Origin: Lineus longissimus
Lineage: Eukaryota > Nemertea > Pilidiophora > Heteronemertea > Lineidae
DNA length: 60,000 nt
NCBI RefSeq assembly: GCF_910592395.1
Contig: NC_088321.1
Coordinates: 13,890,001-13,950,000, forward strand
Reading direction: 5' to 3'
Positions 13,599-26,790 of the stretch are shown here, piece by piece. The stretch's first letter is position 1. The number at the start of each line of letters is the position of its first letter. A program made the position numbers and the translations under genes. The notes beneath the pieces were generated by a model. The model was not told the DNA's origin, did no database searches, and saw only the letters and a program-made list of their open reading frames with translations.

Positions 13599-14928
13599 AA
13601 TTTGAAATCAAATGCTTGTCTCCCTTCTTGTACACTGGCACAACGTTAGCGATTTTCCAATCGTTTGGTAAAACACCTGTCTGCATTGAAACGTTGAATA
13701 AAAATGCGAGTGAAGAACACAGTGTAGAGGCACACTCCCTCAGAACACGATTAGAGACCCTATCAGGCCCACAGGCCTTAGTCTTGTCCAGCCTGTTTAA
13801 TACCGATTTCACCTCAACTGCTGTAAAGTTAACAGAATCAAGGTTATAATTATCATACATGGTAACATCAGGTTTTCTCAAGTCGTTGTGATGAGAAAAA
13901 TTGGAATAAAAATAACCATTGAAGGCTTTTGCCTTGCGCAGAGGAGTCACAAAAGACTCATTGCCCAGCTTCGCTGTCTCTGGTACAGAGTTTGATTTGG
14001 TTTTTGCGTGATAGAAGTTCCAAAAACGTTTTGGGTTTCTACGCACTTCTGATCCAAGATTGTTTACATTCGCTTTGTATTTGTCACGGGTCAAATTTCT
14101 GAGTTCATTGCGCAGGCGCCGGTATTTCCTCCAACAAGAGTCACTGTTCCTGTTTTTTGCGCAGCTGCGGGCAGCATTCACTTTTGTTGACATGCGTCTC
14201 ACTTCGCGGTCAATCCATGGCGGATAGCTTTTGTCACGAATAGTTTTCCGCGGAATAAAGCGGTCTAATCCAGTGTTATACACACCTAGCCACTCTGACC
14301 ACAAATTGTCAATGCCGTCCTGGCCATTTTGCAAACAGAAATCAGAGTTGGGACCAAGCTCGTCACAAAGGAATGACCTTAGACCTGTGTAGTCCGCACG
14401 CGTAAAGTCATAAACAACGCGCGAAATTCCAACACGACGGGGCATTCTAGTACGGAAATTCGACACTACGGGAAAATGATCAGAATCGTACATTCCTGGC
14501 CATGTTTCCGTGTCACTGAATCGCTCTGGTTGATTTGTCAGGATTAAGTCGAGTATGTTTCCATGCTTATGAGTAGGGTTGAGGACGAGCTGTGTTAACG
14601 AGAAATCGTTCACGATATTACAAAACTCCCCAGACACATGAGAGCCATTGACACTAGACACAGTGTCCCAATTGATGCTCGGAATGTTTAGGTCGCCTGA
14701 GAGACAAATATTGCTGAATTCTCCTTCACAACTTTTGAGAACGTCCCTGAGGTCCCCCAGGAACGCCATCTGCTCATCGACATTATCCGGTGGATTATAG
14801 CACACAATAAGAGCAAAAGGCTCGTCAGAATCTGGTTTGACCTCGCACACAAGAATCTCGGAGTTTTCTTTTTCCATATACCTCATACCCGTCAGTTGTG
14901 CGGTACCATAAAAGCCGAGTAGAGACTG
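13599..14928 (-). pseudogene. LINE apurinic-type endonuclease domain and RT N-terminus
   Basis: The frame reads in from 'LLGFYGTAQLTG', reaches the first Met at 14886, and shows EN hallmarks 'CLSGDLNIPSINWD' and 'SDHFPVVSNF'. A basic linker ('RKYRRLRNELRNL') and the start of the RT palm ('GVLPNDWKIANVVPVYKKGD') follow before the insertion at 13598. The N-terminal catalytic part of the endonuclease is missing or out of frame. Confidence 0.88.
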
Positions 14929-15031
14929 AAATAATTGAAACCCTGGGCAATAGCTTAATTGGCTTACAACTCGCCTTGGGGGGATCCGTGCCTGACTGGA
15001 TATTACTTGCCGAGATAGAAAAATCCATCAC

Positions 15032-18000
15032 TCATTGAGGTGGAAACCATGTCATACACCTGGCCCCAGAGTCTCTACCAATTAAACGTTGGTAATATAA
15101 CTTAAATTCTGTCGCAGCCAGTGTTTTAGAAAGGCCATCGAAATTTTTTGCTTGTCGCCGTATCGCAATCTTTGCGGACATTTTGAATAATTTACACCGA
15201 AAGTGCCACATAACTGCGAATACTGTTATAACAACGTATTATGGTATATGTTTTTATCAGTAAATGATGCACACTTGCATATTATATGAGCGTTGATGTA
15301 CCCAAAGGAAACCTAAAGCAGATTCCGATGCCCCTTTGTTTTCTTGTTTTTGCCAAATATCATGTCTTTATTTTATATTATTCATCAAATGTATGACTTC
15401 CAAAAAGGTTGGCGCAAACCGTCGCCCAAAGGAGACTATGGCTGGTTCATGTTTAATTCAGTGCCATTGATTGAGTTACCGGATCTTCGGGTTAAAAATC
15501 GGAATTTGAACCGCAAATCATGACGTCACTCTTGCCAAAAATTACATCATTTTGACAGATACTACAAGTTAATTCCAGTTAATTTGGTAGGAATTATTAT
15601 TTCCTGATTGGACCAGTGTGACAGCGGATATAGTCCCCCTGGAGTCATAGTCCGGTAGCATTGTATTTGATCAATTAAGCAGCATGATCTATTGTACCGC
15701 TAACCCTAACCAAAACATTTAGCAATGCGGGCTATTGTTACACGGACTATCAGCCCTAGGACTACTATCCCTTGCACACCGGAAAACATCAGAGTGTCTA
15801 AAAAAACATAGGATTTCATTTGATTTCGAACATTCACATGATTTCAAGATACTACCACCTATGAGATTGTTAGGCTCATTAATCATGTATACTTTTATCG
15901 AGATTTATTATCAATATTTGATTTTGTCAGTTCTGCGTGCATCAAACAACAAATATCTTGTTATCAGTCAAACATTTCGAATAAGGCCAATATATCATTA
16001 AAAAAATACAAACTTGAAAGGCCCCTGCGTTAAGCATTAAAAGTTATTTAACTTATAAATAACAGACATTCTAATGTTCTACCGGGAGCAAAAAGCTGAA
16101 AAATAAAGTATGGACAGCACTGGACATTCATAATTCAGGAAGGAATCTCCTGGACTGACTTTATAATGCGTGCTAATGTTGTGCCGAGTACTCCAAAATA
16201 TCCAATTTCAAATTATTTATTAGTCTAGTGCCGAGGTGTAATATAGTACATGCCGACTTGCTGGCGGTAGACATCAATCTTAAAGTCTCCCCATGGACAA
16301 TACGCGTAGATCGGCGTGAATGTAGTGCGCCCAATTTTATTTATCGCCTTTTTTGGTATGGCATGTACGTATTCTAAAAGGCATGGTGCAGCTTGATTTT
16401 GTTTATTTCACAGCATTCGTGTCGGCTGGATCCATCATGCAGTTATTGGTGTATGAAAACGGGTATGCCGTGGTTGGTCAGGAAAATAGAAATGCACTTA
16501 TACACATGGCCGTAGTGCGGTTGATGTGTATGCAACATTGAATTAGGTATATTGCGTATTTATATATTATAAACAACGGCAATGTTATGATCAATATTCA
16601 ATACGTATTTGCGCAACTGGAACTCTTTGAATTCAATTACAAATTACAAATTTCAAAATTTTAACAAACGGTGCTGTCCATCCGTGAAATCCCATATCCA
16701 TTTTGTATTCAATCACCTTTTATTCAATAGATGTTTGAAATTTTATACCCAAATGGAAGTTCATCGTGTATGATATTTATACATGCAAAAAACATCCAAA
16801 ATGTGCGCCATGAGTCGTCTAGGTCTTTGACGACACAATGCCATAAGAAAAAACGTTCGGTTATCTGGAAATGAATATTTAAAAGAACCCCCCCCCCCAA
16901 AAAAAAGATACACAGTCCTATAGTCATTTACCTCTGATCTTATGGTCCCAGCTCACGCACGTATCTTTAGCACAGTCCCCAAACGGATTTAAACCTTGGT
17001 CGTTTCAACTCCGAAGATTCCTAGATGTATCTCGGTAACTATCGCTTTGAACACCACTCTATGTGTCAATTACAATACATTATTTATCCAGCCAAGTGTT
17101 AGCAACTCGGCTGGTCTCACTTCTGGTGGGACCGAGGTGTCCATGTCAAGATTCTGCAAACAGATCAAGACATCCAATGCCAATCATTGCTGTAGTGAGT
17201 TACAGGATTTAGCGCCGTTTCAATGCGACATGAATTCGCCAAATGTTTGCTGTGCGTGTTTGCCAGCAAATATTCTTACAGGTTTTTTAGTTTGAGTTTT
17301 CTGAAACCATTTTACTTAAACTGTAAAACAAAGATTCTCTTAATAGATAAAACGTTGTAAACATTGTGTAGGGGACACGTAGCGAGATGTTGGCCCTTGA
17401 AACGCCCTCAACCACATAAATGCTCTCTAAAACATTCCTTAAAACAGCATTTTTGACAAGGCAATTGTAGCACGAACAAGTGAGAAAAAAAACTATTAAA
17501 TGCCGAAATGGTTTGAAAACAACCAATTATTTATAGCGATGGTATCTTCCTCATGGGGGGCGGTTTATAGGTCTGTGATAACCAATTTCTCTCGAAAATC
17601 ATCATTCAGGGAATAAGGCGGAAAATTCTCTAAATATTGTCATGAGACTCATGAACATTTCCTTTTCCTCGAGGTAGTTGCAACAAATGGAAAATAAATT
17701 AGTTCAATGCCAAAACGGTTTCGAAAACAGTCCATCATTTAGAGATAAAACCTTTGAATGGGTGGTTTGGTAGGTAGGTGGGTTTAGGGTGGGGGTGAGG
17801 GTATTTGGTTGTTGATCTGAAATGTTTCTCGTAAATCATCTTAAACAATGGAATTCAAATGTTTTCCATGAGTGCGCGGATTTATGATTGTATGATCAAT
17901 TGTAAATCATCACCACGGAAATAGTTGTTCAAAACCAGAGAAACATTATACTCAAATCCGCTTCACATAGGAACATCAATAAAGTAAAATTCAATTCATC

Positions 18001-20620
18001 AAAGCGTAGAAAATTCTCAATCATGTCAACGAGAGTCGTTTGCAACGGAAATAAAACAACATGTTGCCTTTGGAATCTTGACAGAGTTAACTAATCGGAT
18101 CGAAGATCTTTGGACCGCCAAAGGAAACCACAAAATTATGGCTTAAGATGGTTAGAGACGGGGAACAACCAAGCATAAGAAGCATAAATGCAGATAGTTG
18201 AACATAAAAACGCAGGAAGTTATAAAGCATGTCAACGAGTCATGAGCAACGAAAACAACGTGTTGCCATTGGAATCTTGACAGCACGGATCGGGTCATGA
18301 CTGATCTATGGTTAGTGACGGAAAACGACGATGCATATAAATGCTCGGAGTTGAACATGTAAGCTCGTTTGGAAAATTGATGGGTTGTAATTTCTGTGCG
18401 TCGTCGTTACTGTCAGATCAGTGGGGCATGGTGTATTGCGTTTTATGCTACTGGAAGATTAGATGCCTCAAACATCTTGATGTAGATTTTGATTGTGCAA
18501 CTTGTTACTTTAATTGTCATTTTCCATTACTTCTTATCTGAACGGGATCGTGACTAAGAAGTTGTGATAAAATTCTTACGAGCCTTTCAACCCTTGTTGC
18601 GCTCATCAATTGAAAAATCTAGAGAGAAATTCGTGTAACGAAACTGGCGTTGTTCGTTTAAACCCTCATGTTAGGGAGCTTGTCTCATAATTTACTTCAG
18701 CGACATCTTGTTTCTTAAAGTACTTGGTGTGCATTCACTTTTTCCGTACCGAGCTGGTAGAAAATAAAAACTACTGCCGTTTTCTCAGGCAATCTTTTGA
18801 AAAAGGGACGAGACTACAATTGCATTCACTAAATAGTTGTTACTCCACTCACAAAATTATCTTGATATTCCATTTTGTGAACTGTAAAGGTGATGCCGCT
18901 TACACAGTACTCGGCTGTAAATCATTAAATTTTCGCCGGCGTTTGATTAGTTTAGTGGATTTGCAAATTAATAAGCTTGATTCGCGAAGAGATAAAAATC
19001 ACTAAGATTTTGATCCCCAGTGTAATCTCTTAGATGTTGGCAGTGCGTGTAATTTCATCTCCCATGCTTGATCCATCGTAGGGAGAGGTAGTACGAATGT
19101 CAGTACAATCATTCAAATATGATCTGAAGGCATTTTGGTGCCACCTGACCACCAAATAGAATATTGTGGACTCGATCGTCCTGGAATATTTCATCACAAA
19201 TATCACAAATAGGGGTATCACAAATCTTCGGTAACGGAATTATAGCAAAACCCCAGAAAGGTATTCATTCAGAACATTGGGTGATATAAATAAAGACCAG
19301 CAAATGCTTTTATATAAAACTCCTTGTTCATTTACACTAGGCCTTTCTGTACAAAATTGAAGTAAAAGCATTTGCTAGACTTTATTCTCATCAGCCATTG
19401 GTTCCTTGATCCGAGCATGGGAGATTGCAACCTTTGTTTTTTTAACCGTGTGCATTTTTCCTTCTTTAACAGCTACACATGAAACTGCAAAGTGGTTTCA
19501 TTCGCTTGCGTACTAATGGTGATTAGAGAGCGTATCAACGATCGATTTATGGCAATAGGAAATATGAAATAACGGCTTTGATCCATTTCCTTCTCAAACA
19601 TTTTCGAATTCGTTTTGTGAATCTGTCGTATTTTTTTTCGATTCATTGAAATATTCTATATTGCTTCTATGTCATGTATATTTTGTGAACCATTTTCCGT
19701 AGAAATGAAACTCCACTATGCGTGAGCTGTTTTAATGGCAGCACATGCAGGCGCTCAGTTTATGTGTTAGTGGCATGATATAGTTGTTGGAACAGCGACG
19801 TCCATCTTCAACAACAATTACACCGAAGGTCAGAGTCACTATTGGTAATTAAAACATTCGCGAGGCGATTTACTATTCATTTATTCATTGAACATGTTGA
19901 AACTTAACAAAGTTGCACAACATTGGGGAATTAATCTTCACACTTAAATAACTTTAACTTCTGCCATGATTGAAGCTTCTAGTAATTAGTGACAACTTAG
20001 ATTGAAAAAGTTTAAGCAAAATCGTAGCCAAGTGCCATTTTTGTGGACATGTGTTGCAGTGAGTGATAGAATCTTATGTTATCCAGGTCTTGTATCAATA
20101 CATTAATGGCTGAAATGGCAAATAAGTCGGTGTGTAGCATTGAACTTGACTGTACTAATGCCTTTCCATTAGCCTCATACCTTACATACCTAAGCACCAC
20201 ATATTCCTTACTTCCTTTTGCCAAATAATTTTTAACCAGATACTCTACAAACTAAGATTGAAAGTAATTTACAAATTGCCTAATTCACAGTTAAAAACTT
20301 AATTGGTCGCCTTGCTATTCAATTAAAACTCGTTGAAACTTGTCAATAAAGAAGTAAATTTTGTCAAAGTGATGTAATTACAGTGGCGTAATTGCTGTAG
20401 ATTGCAATTATAAACAAAAGTTTGAATACGTCTGGTGTTGGATAAATGATTTAAGTCTCGACCCGTTCTGTGTCACCCTTAGCTGTCACCTGTGTTACCA
20501 GGTCACCCTCTAGTCGCGTCGGGACAGCGGTTTTGGTCCCCAGTAGGTTGTTTCTCCACAATTTGACCTCTGTAATCAGGACATATCTCTATAAGGACAG
20601 CAGTTTTCAGCCGCGAGGAT
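15032..20620. other. non-coding stretch with small duplications
   Basis: No supported gene. A diverged ~200-bp tandem duplication lies at about 18020-18180 and 18226-18360 (shared 'gtcaacgag', 'gttgcc.ttggaatcttgacag', 'gttgaacat'). A 26-bp inverted repeat (19289-19314 with 19361-19386, 'agcaaatgcttttat' core) could fold as a hairpin. Confidence 0.5.
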
Positions 20621-20624
20621 GTCC

Positions 20625-20840
20625 TTAAAGGCCTACGCCGTTCGATGAATATTTGTAATTCGTAATCGAATTTGAAACTTTCATTTTGGTAAATACCAAC
20701 TGAATATAGATTTCAACAATGCCGTCGTGTAGACAGATACTATGAATACGTGTACCAAGTTTAAGCAACTTCGTAAGCATAAGAACTGAATTAGCATTTT
20801 CCTCGACCACCATTAATTACGAATGGCGTACCCCTTTAGT
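20625..20840 (+). mobile_element. MITE, ~215 bp with ~19-bp terminal inverted repeats
   Basis: The left end 'taaaggcctacgccgttcg' pairs with the inverted right end 'taaaggggtacgccattcg'. The element lies between TTA-containing flanks. Related, more decayed sequences lie at 4313-4560, 32523-32690 and about 33655-33720, sharing the 'gtgtagacagat' to 'gtaccaagttt' interior. No coding capacity. Superfamily not assigned. Confidence 0.7.
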
Positions 20841-21625
20841 GGAGAGGTTCTACGGTACTGTGATTATGGTATTGTGAGAATTTATTCCAATTCAATCCAA
20901 TTCAATTCAATTTATTCTCCACTTTTAAGTACAGAGAAGAAAAACCTTACAGTAATTATACATGATGGCTGACGTACAGGTTAAAGGGTGGACACCAGGT
21001 AAATGAATCACATATAGGGGCTAAACTAGATTAAACAATCTGCGACACGCAAAGAGGTATTTGGCTGGTTTTACATGTTCATATCATTACGTTAATTATA
21101 GAAAGTTTGAGTAATCCACCGCGAAGGCACAATGACCTTTGACGAGGCTGATCCTGGCAGTGATAACATAGTGAGAAACCTGAAGTATATCATGGTCGTC
21201 TCCCCGATGACATGTAATGCTTGACAGTCTTATAGCCCACTAATATCTCGCCTCAGAGCGCTTTTACCATATTCAATAATTAATAGTCTGTACGATAAGG
21301 CAGGGAAACACTTATGGCCAAGTAACATCGCCCATCATGTCCTTTAACGACTGGTGGCTGGTGGACCAATTGACCAACTTTTGACTTTGGCTTTGAAGAG
21401 GTTGGCCAGATCGACATTCTAATTTAACTGTATGTGCAGTAAGCAAATATCCTTGTACATGTATTTGGCAAGCTAGGCTTCATGTGAACACTGGTGGTTT
21501 TTAGGTCGTTTTTTTTGTACAACTAATGGTGTTTTTTTACATGTTTAATGGCACCTCGATTGCAGAACAGGGATTTCCAAAAATGTCCCCCCTCAAGCTT
21601 TGTGTGCTCGTTGCCATTGATCATA

Positions 21626-22487
21626 CTAGCATATACCCATGGAGCGGGCAAAGTTGAAATGTAATATGCATTAGTTAAATGGGCACGATGATTGAGCTAC
21701 ATTAAATTTCTAACGTTACTGAAGTTTTATTAAAGGTTAAACACGAAATTAACTGCATTTAGGGACTTATTGCTGCTATCTACATGCAACCCCCAATAGA
21801 TTGATTGGAGTACGCTATTTTGCACAATGCATTGAGACCAGTGACAGCAGGTCCTGTTCCAAATAAGGCCCTCACATATTAGGCATATCACCTACCCACT
21901 CCCGTACCCAATGCCACTGTCGGACCAAAGCCAGGCGCATGGAGTGATGCAGAACGCAATTCAAACTGACAACATCAGTCAGTAACGAATAAAACAAAGA
22001 GCAAGCGCTGGCCACTGTACATATTTTGTCCATCCTGGCATAACTGTTTATTGATACCCTGACTGCATGTTCCGGTAGGCCACTCTGCAGAATTTGCCTT
22101 ATCACTCAGGTCAGTGTTTCTCGAATAGAACTAAAATAGAACAGGCTAATCATTAATCTCCCTGCTAATACCCTGCACCATGGACCAGGTTGTATAGCAC
22201 TACATACGTGCTGGAAGCTAATACTGATGTGGCAGGGAGAATATGCGTGAAGTTTGTGTATGCTTTTGAGAATGAGCGGAGCTCTCCAGTCGACGTGCTC
22301 TCTGAAAAGTTGTTATTTATTCTAAAACCACGAAGATATTCGACGTATGACACCCTCAGTGACACTCTTACGTATGATCCAGACCATCGAAGCCAAAGGT
22401 TGCAAGAATTCGACGCATTTCCAAGGCCCAATTTTGAAACAAAAATTACCTCCTCAATAGCGGCCACAACGCGCATTATAGTATAGA
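21626..22487 (-). mobile_element. non-autonomous Helitron-like element, 862 bp
   Basis: Read on the minus strand it begins 'TCTATACTATAATGCGCG' preceded by A, and ends 'GGGTATATGCTAG' followed by T. It thus has the 5'-TC, 3'-CTAG and A/T insertion context of Helitrons, without TIRs or target duplication. A short CCC/GGG stem sits just upstream of CTAG. Two further copies of the same length form a dimer at 46102-47823. No Rep/helicase is encoded; the ~98-codon frame shared by the copies has no known domain. Confidence 0.75.
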
Positions 22488-23130
22488 TGAGTTAACAAAT
22501 AAAATTATCATTAGCTGGAGGGTGAACGAAAATTTTGCAGTTTACCATGTTTACTGTACACATCAACTTCAAGCAATAATACTGCATCGCTCATTTTCTA
22601 ATTTTGATTGATATACAGACGGTAGCAATAGACTTGACATTTTAATTAAAGATCTAGATCTATCACTTTTCAAGCCAATTATTAAATCGTTAAAGGGTGT
22701 GACAGAATTACTGTCATGCTCTGAAGACTTTTGGTTCGCATCGAAGTAGAGAGGGTTGAAAATGATTTATATTGAAATACATTTTATCTGTCATATTGAT
22801 TATACTAAATTTGTTATTTTTATTGCATTTCTGGCCTACTTTCATCATAATGATAAGGTAGATTTAATCAGCTTATTACAATAGTCCTACCTTATTGCTC
22901 ACTAATCGTATAGGGATTCATAGCTAGAAAGACCTTTGTCTAACAGCTAATCATGGTGTTAGACTGCATGGCTACTCTGCTTAATGTCTATCATTTGAAA
23001 CAAAAATGAAAGAATTAAACAAAAGAACTGAAGATTTCGTATTTTGTATGGTCGAAAAAGACACAAACTAAGACGTCATATATAGTATAAAGAACTCCCT
23101 GTAGATTTTCGTCATAGTAGCGTTCTTTCT
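22488..23130. other. non-coding stretch
   Basis: AT-rich DNA without recognised features. Confidence 0.5.
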
Positions 23131-23136
23131 TGGTTC

Positions 23137-23591
23137 TTAATCAACCTGTTGCCCAAAGGCCACACGCGAACAATCGATTGAAGCCTTTCCTCAACACACT
23201 TTGAACACACAATTTGCTGTTGATTGCTGCTATTGTGAACCATTTCTGGGTTGTTGGCGCGCAGTGGTGCTTTCTATTCAAAGGTCTCTGCTGTCTCAGT
23301 TGCTATTAGTGGAACAGTTTCTACCGTGAAATAGTATTTTCTGGTCCTTGTACATTTTTCTTTACGCAAGGAACAGACGCAAATTTGGATGACTTGTTCT
23401 TCAAAGGAGATGATAGTTTGATCAAAAAATGTGTCTGGCTGCAAAGTTACATCTGCACCCATTTTCTTAATCAACCTGTTGCCCGAGAACACAGAGGCAA
23501 AAATCAATTGAAGCCATATCTTGCCTCAAAACACTTTCGACTCACAAATTACTGTTGGTTGCTGCCATTGTAAATCGTTTCTGCGTGCAGT
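23137..23591 (+). repeat. two-copy direct repeat, ~330-bp spacing
   Basis: Blocks 'tcttaatcaacctgttgccc', 'caat.gattgaagcc' and 'ttgctgccattgt' occur at about 23137-23267 and 23469-23591 with moderate divergence. Minus-strand frames at 23274-23507 and 23526-23738 look somewhat protein-like (for example 'TTRFEQLSPEGKMTIDIKDA'). They match no family I know and have no consistent splice structure, so they are not called as genes. Confidence 0.55.
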
Positions 23592-23839
23592 AATATGTCT
23601 CTTTAAACTTCTTCTCCTGGCGAAATTTTCTACTTCAGGCAGAAATGCGTCTTTGATGTCAATTGTCATTTTACCTTCAGGACTCAGTTGTTCAAACCTA
23701 GTTGTGTCACTTATGATGGTGTTAACCGAACTTACCATAACGTTTTGTCGAAATGGCTTTAACTATAACAGGATAACGCCAGAGGAAGTTTATATCAGCG
23801 CTATTGAACACAAAGGAAAAATTAACAAGACTTAACTTT

Positions 23840-24945
23840 GCTTAGCGTTATTTCTCTAGTATCAATTAAGGTCACAACGCTTTGAAGCGAGATGCAAATC
23901 AACGCTGATAAGATCCTTGATGACTTACCCTACGAGACGTAAGATTGTCTGAAGAAAAGCTAACTTTGATGACAGTTAAATTGCCTCCAAGCATTGTAAT
24001 CCCATTCAACGCTCGACGCAGTGGTTGGTAGAGAGAGTGGAAGTGTGTACAAAACCCCGTCAAGGCGCTTCGGTTTTAGCCTACATTATCGCTCTACCTT
24101 CGCGGTACGTGTTTGCATTGGTGGGAAAACTAATGGCGCCATTCTGGTATCACGTTCAAATTGTCACACTATACAGTATCTCGTGTACCATGTTTGCCAA
24201 ATGTATCGTGATACCGCAGCCTGGATTCGTACAGAGGATACCAATTACATTTCAATTCATTCGGTGAAATCAATTTCCGGTCATATTTATTGGTTGCTGG
24301 GACCGGTATTTGTGTTGTTAGAACTATTGTGATGGCTAATCTGTACACATGGGAGTTATGAGCGCATGCCAATGACGAAAAAGGGGTTGATATGGTAAGT
24401 CGGTCAAAATGAATCATTAAGAGTAGACTTAAAGGAGTAGGTGGATTATCCCTTCTATATGATTGTTTTTTTCCTGTCTTATAAGTACTTTTTTAAAAGT
24501 GGTTATCAATCTTTTCCCTGTTTTCCCCTTAACGACGCTATTGCCATTACCAGTGTCCGCATAGCTGCGGAGTTATCGAGAGCAACTCAATGACGCCATG
24601 ATGTGCCTAACCACCGCCGCGCAGCACGTCGCCAATGTATCAATCCGCACAAATATGATCCCTGCACGGAGAACTTACTTGTTATGAATATCGGGCAAAC
24701 CTGATATCTCCGCTGCTTATATTCTATTTCATCATTAGTGCACTGCTGCGGTCACCATTTACATAATATCTGGAGTTCATTGGTCCCATCTGAATCAACG
24801 GCAATTCGTTTATACGATATAAGTTCTTTTATGAACAATTTGCTCTGACTTAATACTTCTGCATAACGATTCCTTTTAGTAAAAAAAGGCGAAGTAGCCG
24901 CCATAAGCTAATCAATCTGTGAAATCTGTGCAATATGTCTCCATT
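23840..24945. other. non-coding stretch
   Basis: Nothing recognised on either strand. Confidence 0.45.
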
Positions 24946-25687
24946 GTGTTACCCTTGTCATGCATTTAAGTCTATCGGTGCAAGAGTGGTTTCTTCGGGC
25001 CAGTGATAAAGATAACAATAAAAAATGCCTCGTGATATATGGCGTGTCTGGTGAGAAAATGTATTACCGGTAGACGGCAGTTAGTATACAATAGATTTTT
25101 GGCCAATGTCAAGCTCACGACTATTTCATCCACAAGACAAAATGTTCTGTCTTGTTTTGGACCACTGACTTTAATACTTAATACTTAATACTTATAACTT
25201 TACTACAACCATTTGGCAATAAAGTCCCTCGTTAATGGTTCTCTGAAAAGACAGGTTAATTTTAATTTTAATTTCAAAGTTTTTTTGAGCACCAAACAAT
25301 AATAACACAATAAAACATAGTCAGAGTATATGAAATAGGTGCTCAAAAGAGAGCGCCGAATGGTCAATTAAGATACCCAAAGAGAAATATACATGTTTAC
25401 TTAAACCTGCACATTTAAAACATAGATGAATCTAAAATGAAGTGGCTGGCCTTAGATTCAGCATTGCATTTGATCCACTGTGGATAGTATTTAGATTAAT
25501 GCACCTTGCTTCCGTTCGTTGACCTTGTCATAAACATTAAATGATCATAAATACTGGAAAGGAGATTCGTAGCCTTGGCCGTAGAGCTCATGACATTTCA
25601 CCTGTCCACCTGGCTGTGTGGCAATATATGATCTTTTACAAACCAGGTAAATGAAGTATGTTGAGAAGCAAAGGTGCACTATTTTTA

Positions 25688-25737
25688 GCTCACCTCTTAG
25701 CAGAGGTGAGCTTATCCCATACCGTGGCGTCCGTCGT

Positions 25738-25769
<32 letters not shown>

Positions 25770-26790
25770 CGTCGTCCGTTAGCAGGGCACGTTTCGTAAC
25801 TGTTAGAGCTATTGAGTTGAAACTTGGTACACATGTACCCTTATGTAATGACACCTTGGAGACCAAGTTTCGGTCCGATTCGTTTCATGGTTTGGCCACC
25901 AGGGGGCCAAACATTAAAAGTGAAAATATGCAATATCTCCCTTAATAGTAGTCGGGAAATTTTGAAAAAAATATGGTAGGTACTTCTAGCAAAGGTGCAT
26001 CATATATCCTCCGGGTTTTTGATTTGACCTCCTTTTCAAGGTCACAGAGGTCAAATGGTGTAAATTGGCCGTTAGGATGTAACGATGGCACGTTTCTAAA
26101 CTGCAATGACTATTGATACCAAATTCAGGGACTGAAGTTTGGTCCAATATGATTCACCACTTGACCACCAGGGGGCAAAATCCAAAAACCTTAAAAATGT
26201 GATTATTCCTTAACTTCTTGCCCGATTGCCACCAATTTGATATCATGGGTACATCTAACCACCATACAGTATATGTCACACAGGTTTTTAATTTGACCTT
26301 CTTGTCAAGGTCACAGAGGTCAAATGGCGTAAATTCGCCGTCAGGCCGTAACTATGGCACGTTTCTTAACTGCAATGACTATTGATCACAAATTAAGTAC
26401 ACATGTACCCCTTGGTCAGGTGATCTCAGGTACCGAAGTTTGGTGCGATCTGATTTGCCGTTTGGCCTCCAGGGAGGGGGCCAAATCCTAAATTCTTCAA
26501 AATGCCATTATTCCTAGTAATGACTTGCCCGATTGGCACCAATTTTATATCATAGGTACATCTAATTCTAACAACCATTCAATGTGTCACCCGGGTCTTC
26601 TTTGATTTGACCTACTTTTCAAGGTCACAGAGGTCGAATGTACTGTAAATTGGCCATTTTGGGGAAATTGTAATTGCTTGGACCTACATCAAACCTAACA
26701 CTACATGACACAATACAATGCTCTTTATCCATCTTTCCACCACATGAGGTGAGCACAATGGCCCTGGCCATTTCATTTAATATTTATAAT
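25688..26790 (+). mobile_element. TIR-bearing interspersed repeat, long copy
   Basis: Starts 'agctcacctcttagcagagg' and ends 'gaggtgagcacaatggccct', so 'gctcacctc' forms short inverted ends. A (GTC)n run follows the left end (25726-25775). The interior consists of three ~270-310-bp sub-repeats, each with 'caaggtcacagaggtcaaa' and 'gaccaccagggggccaaa'-like blocks. An internally deleted copy in the other orientation is at 58483-58800. Such 'aggtgagc ... ccgtcgtcc' repeats are, to my recollection, common in marine invertebrate genomes. No transposase frame seen. Confidence 0.7.
26039..26053 (+). promoter_or_regulatory. AGGTCA direct repeat with 3-bp spacer (DR3), first of three
   Basis: AGGTCA-CAG-AGGTCA is a perfect DR3, the arrangement bound by several nuclear receptor dimers. 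Two more copies occur in the sister sub-repeats at 26308-26322 (perfect) and 26622-26636 (last base G). Binding is untested; conservation may simply reflect shared ancestry of the sub-repeats. Confidence 0.35.

Larger units (their letters stand above)
11886..15031 (-). mobile_element. decayed non-LTR retrotransposon (LINE; CR1/Jockey-like), 5' end uncertain
   Basis: On the minus strand an endonuclease domain is followed by a reverse transcriptase. The element ends in a 15-base A tail (the T run at 11886-11900 on the plus strand). The order EN-RT-poly(A) is that of a LINE. The coding sequence is broken by a foreign insertion at about 13403-13598 and by a one-base frameshift near 12240-12270. 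Sequence above about 14930 no longer reads cleanly in the endonuclease frame, so the 5' end is truncated or decayed. No target-site duplication was recognised by eye. Confidence 0.85.

Noticed and set aside
22190-22486. ~98-codon frame present in all three Helitron copies.
   Set aside because: Shared only because the copies are near-identical; no domain, and an opposite-strand frame is equally open.
23274-23738. Two protein-like minus-strand frames.
   Set aside because: No family match, no consistent splice phases, and they overlap a diverged direct repeat.
25658-25945. Poly-arginine frame.
   Set aside because: It reads through the (GTC)n run at the left end of the interspersed repeat.
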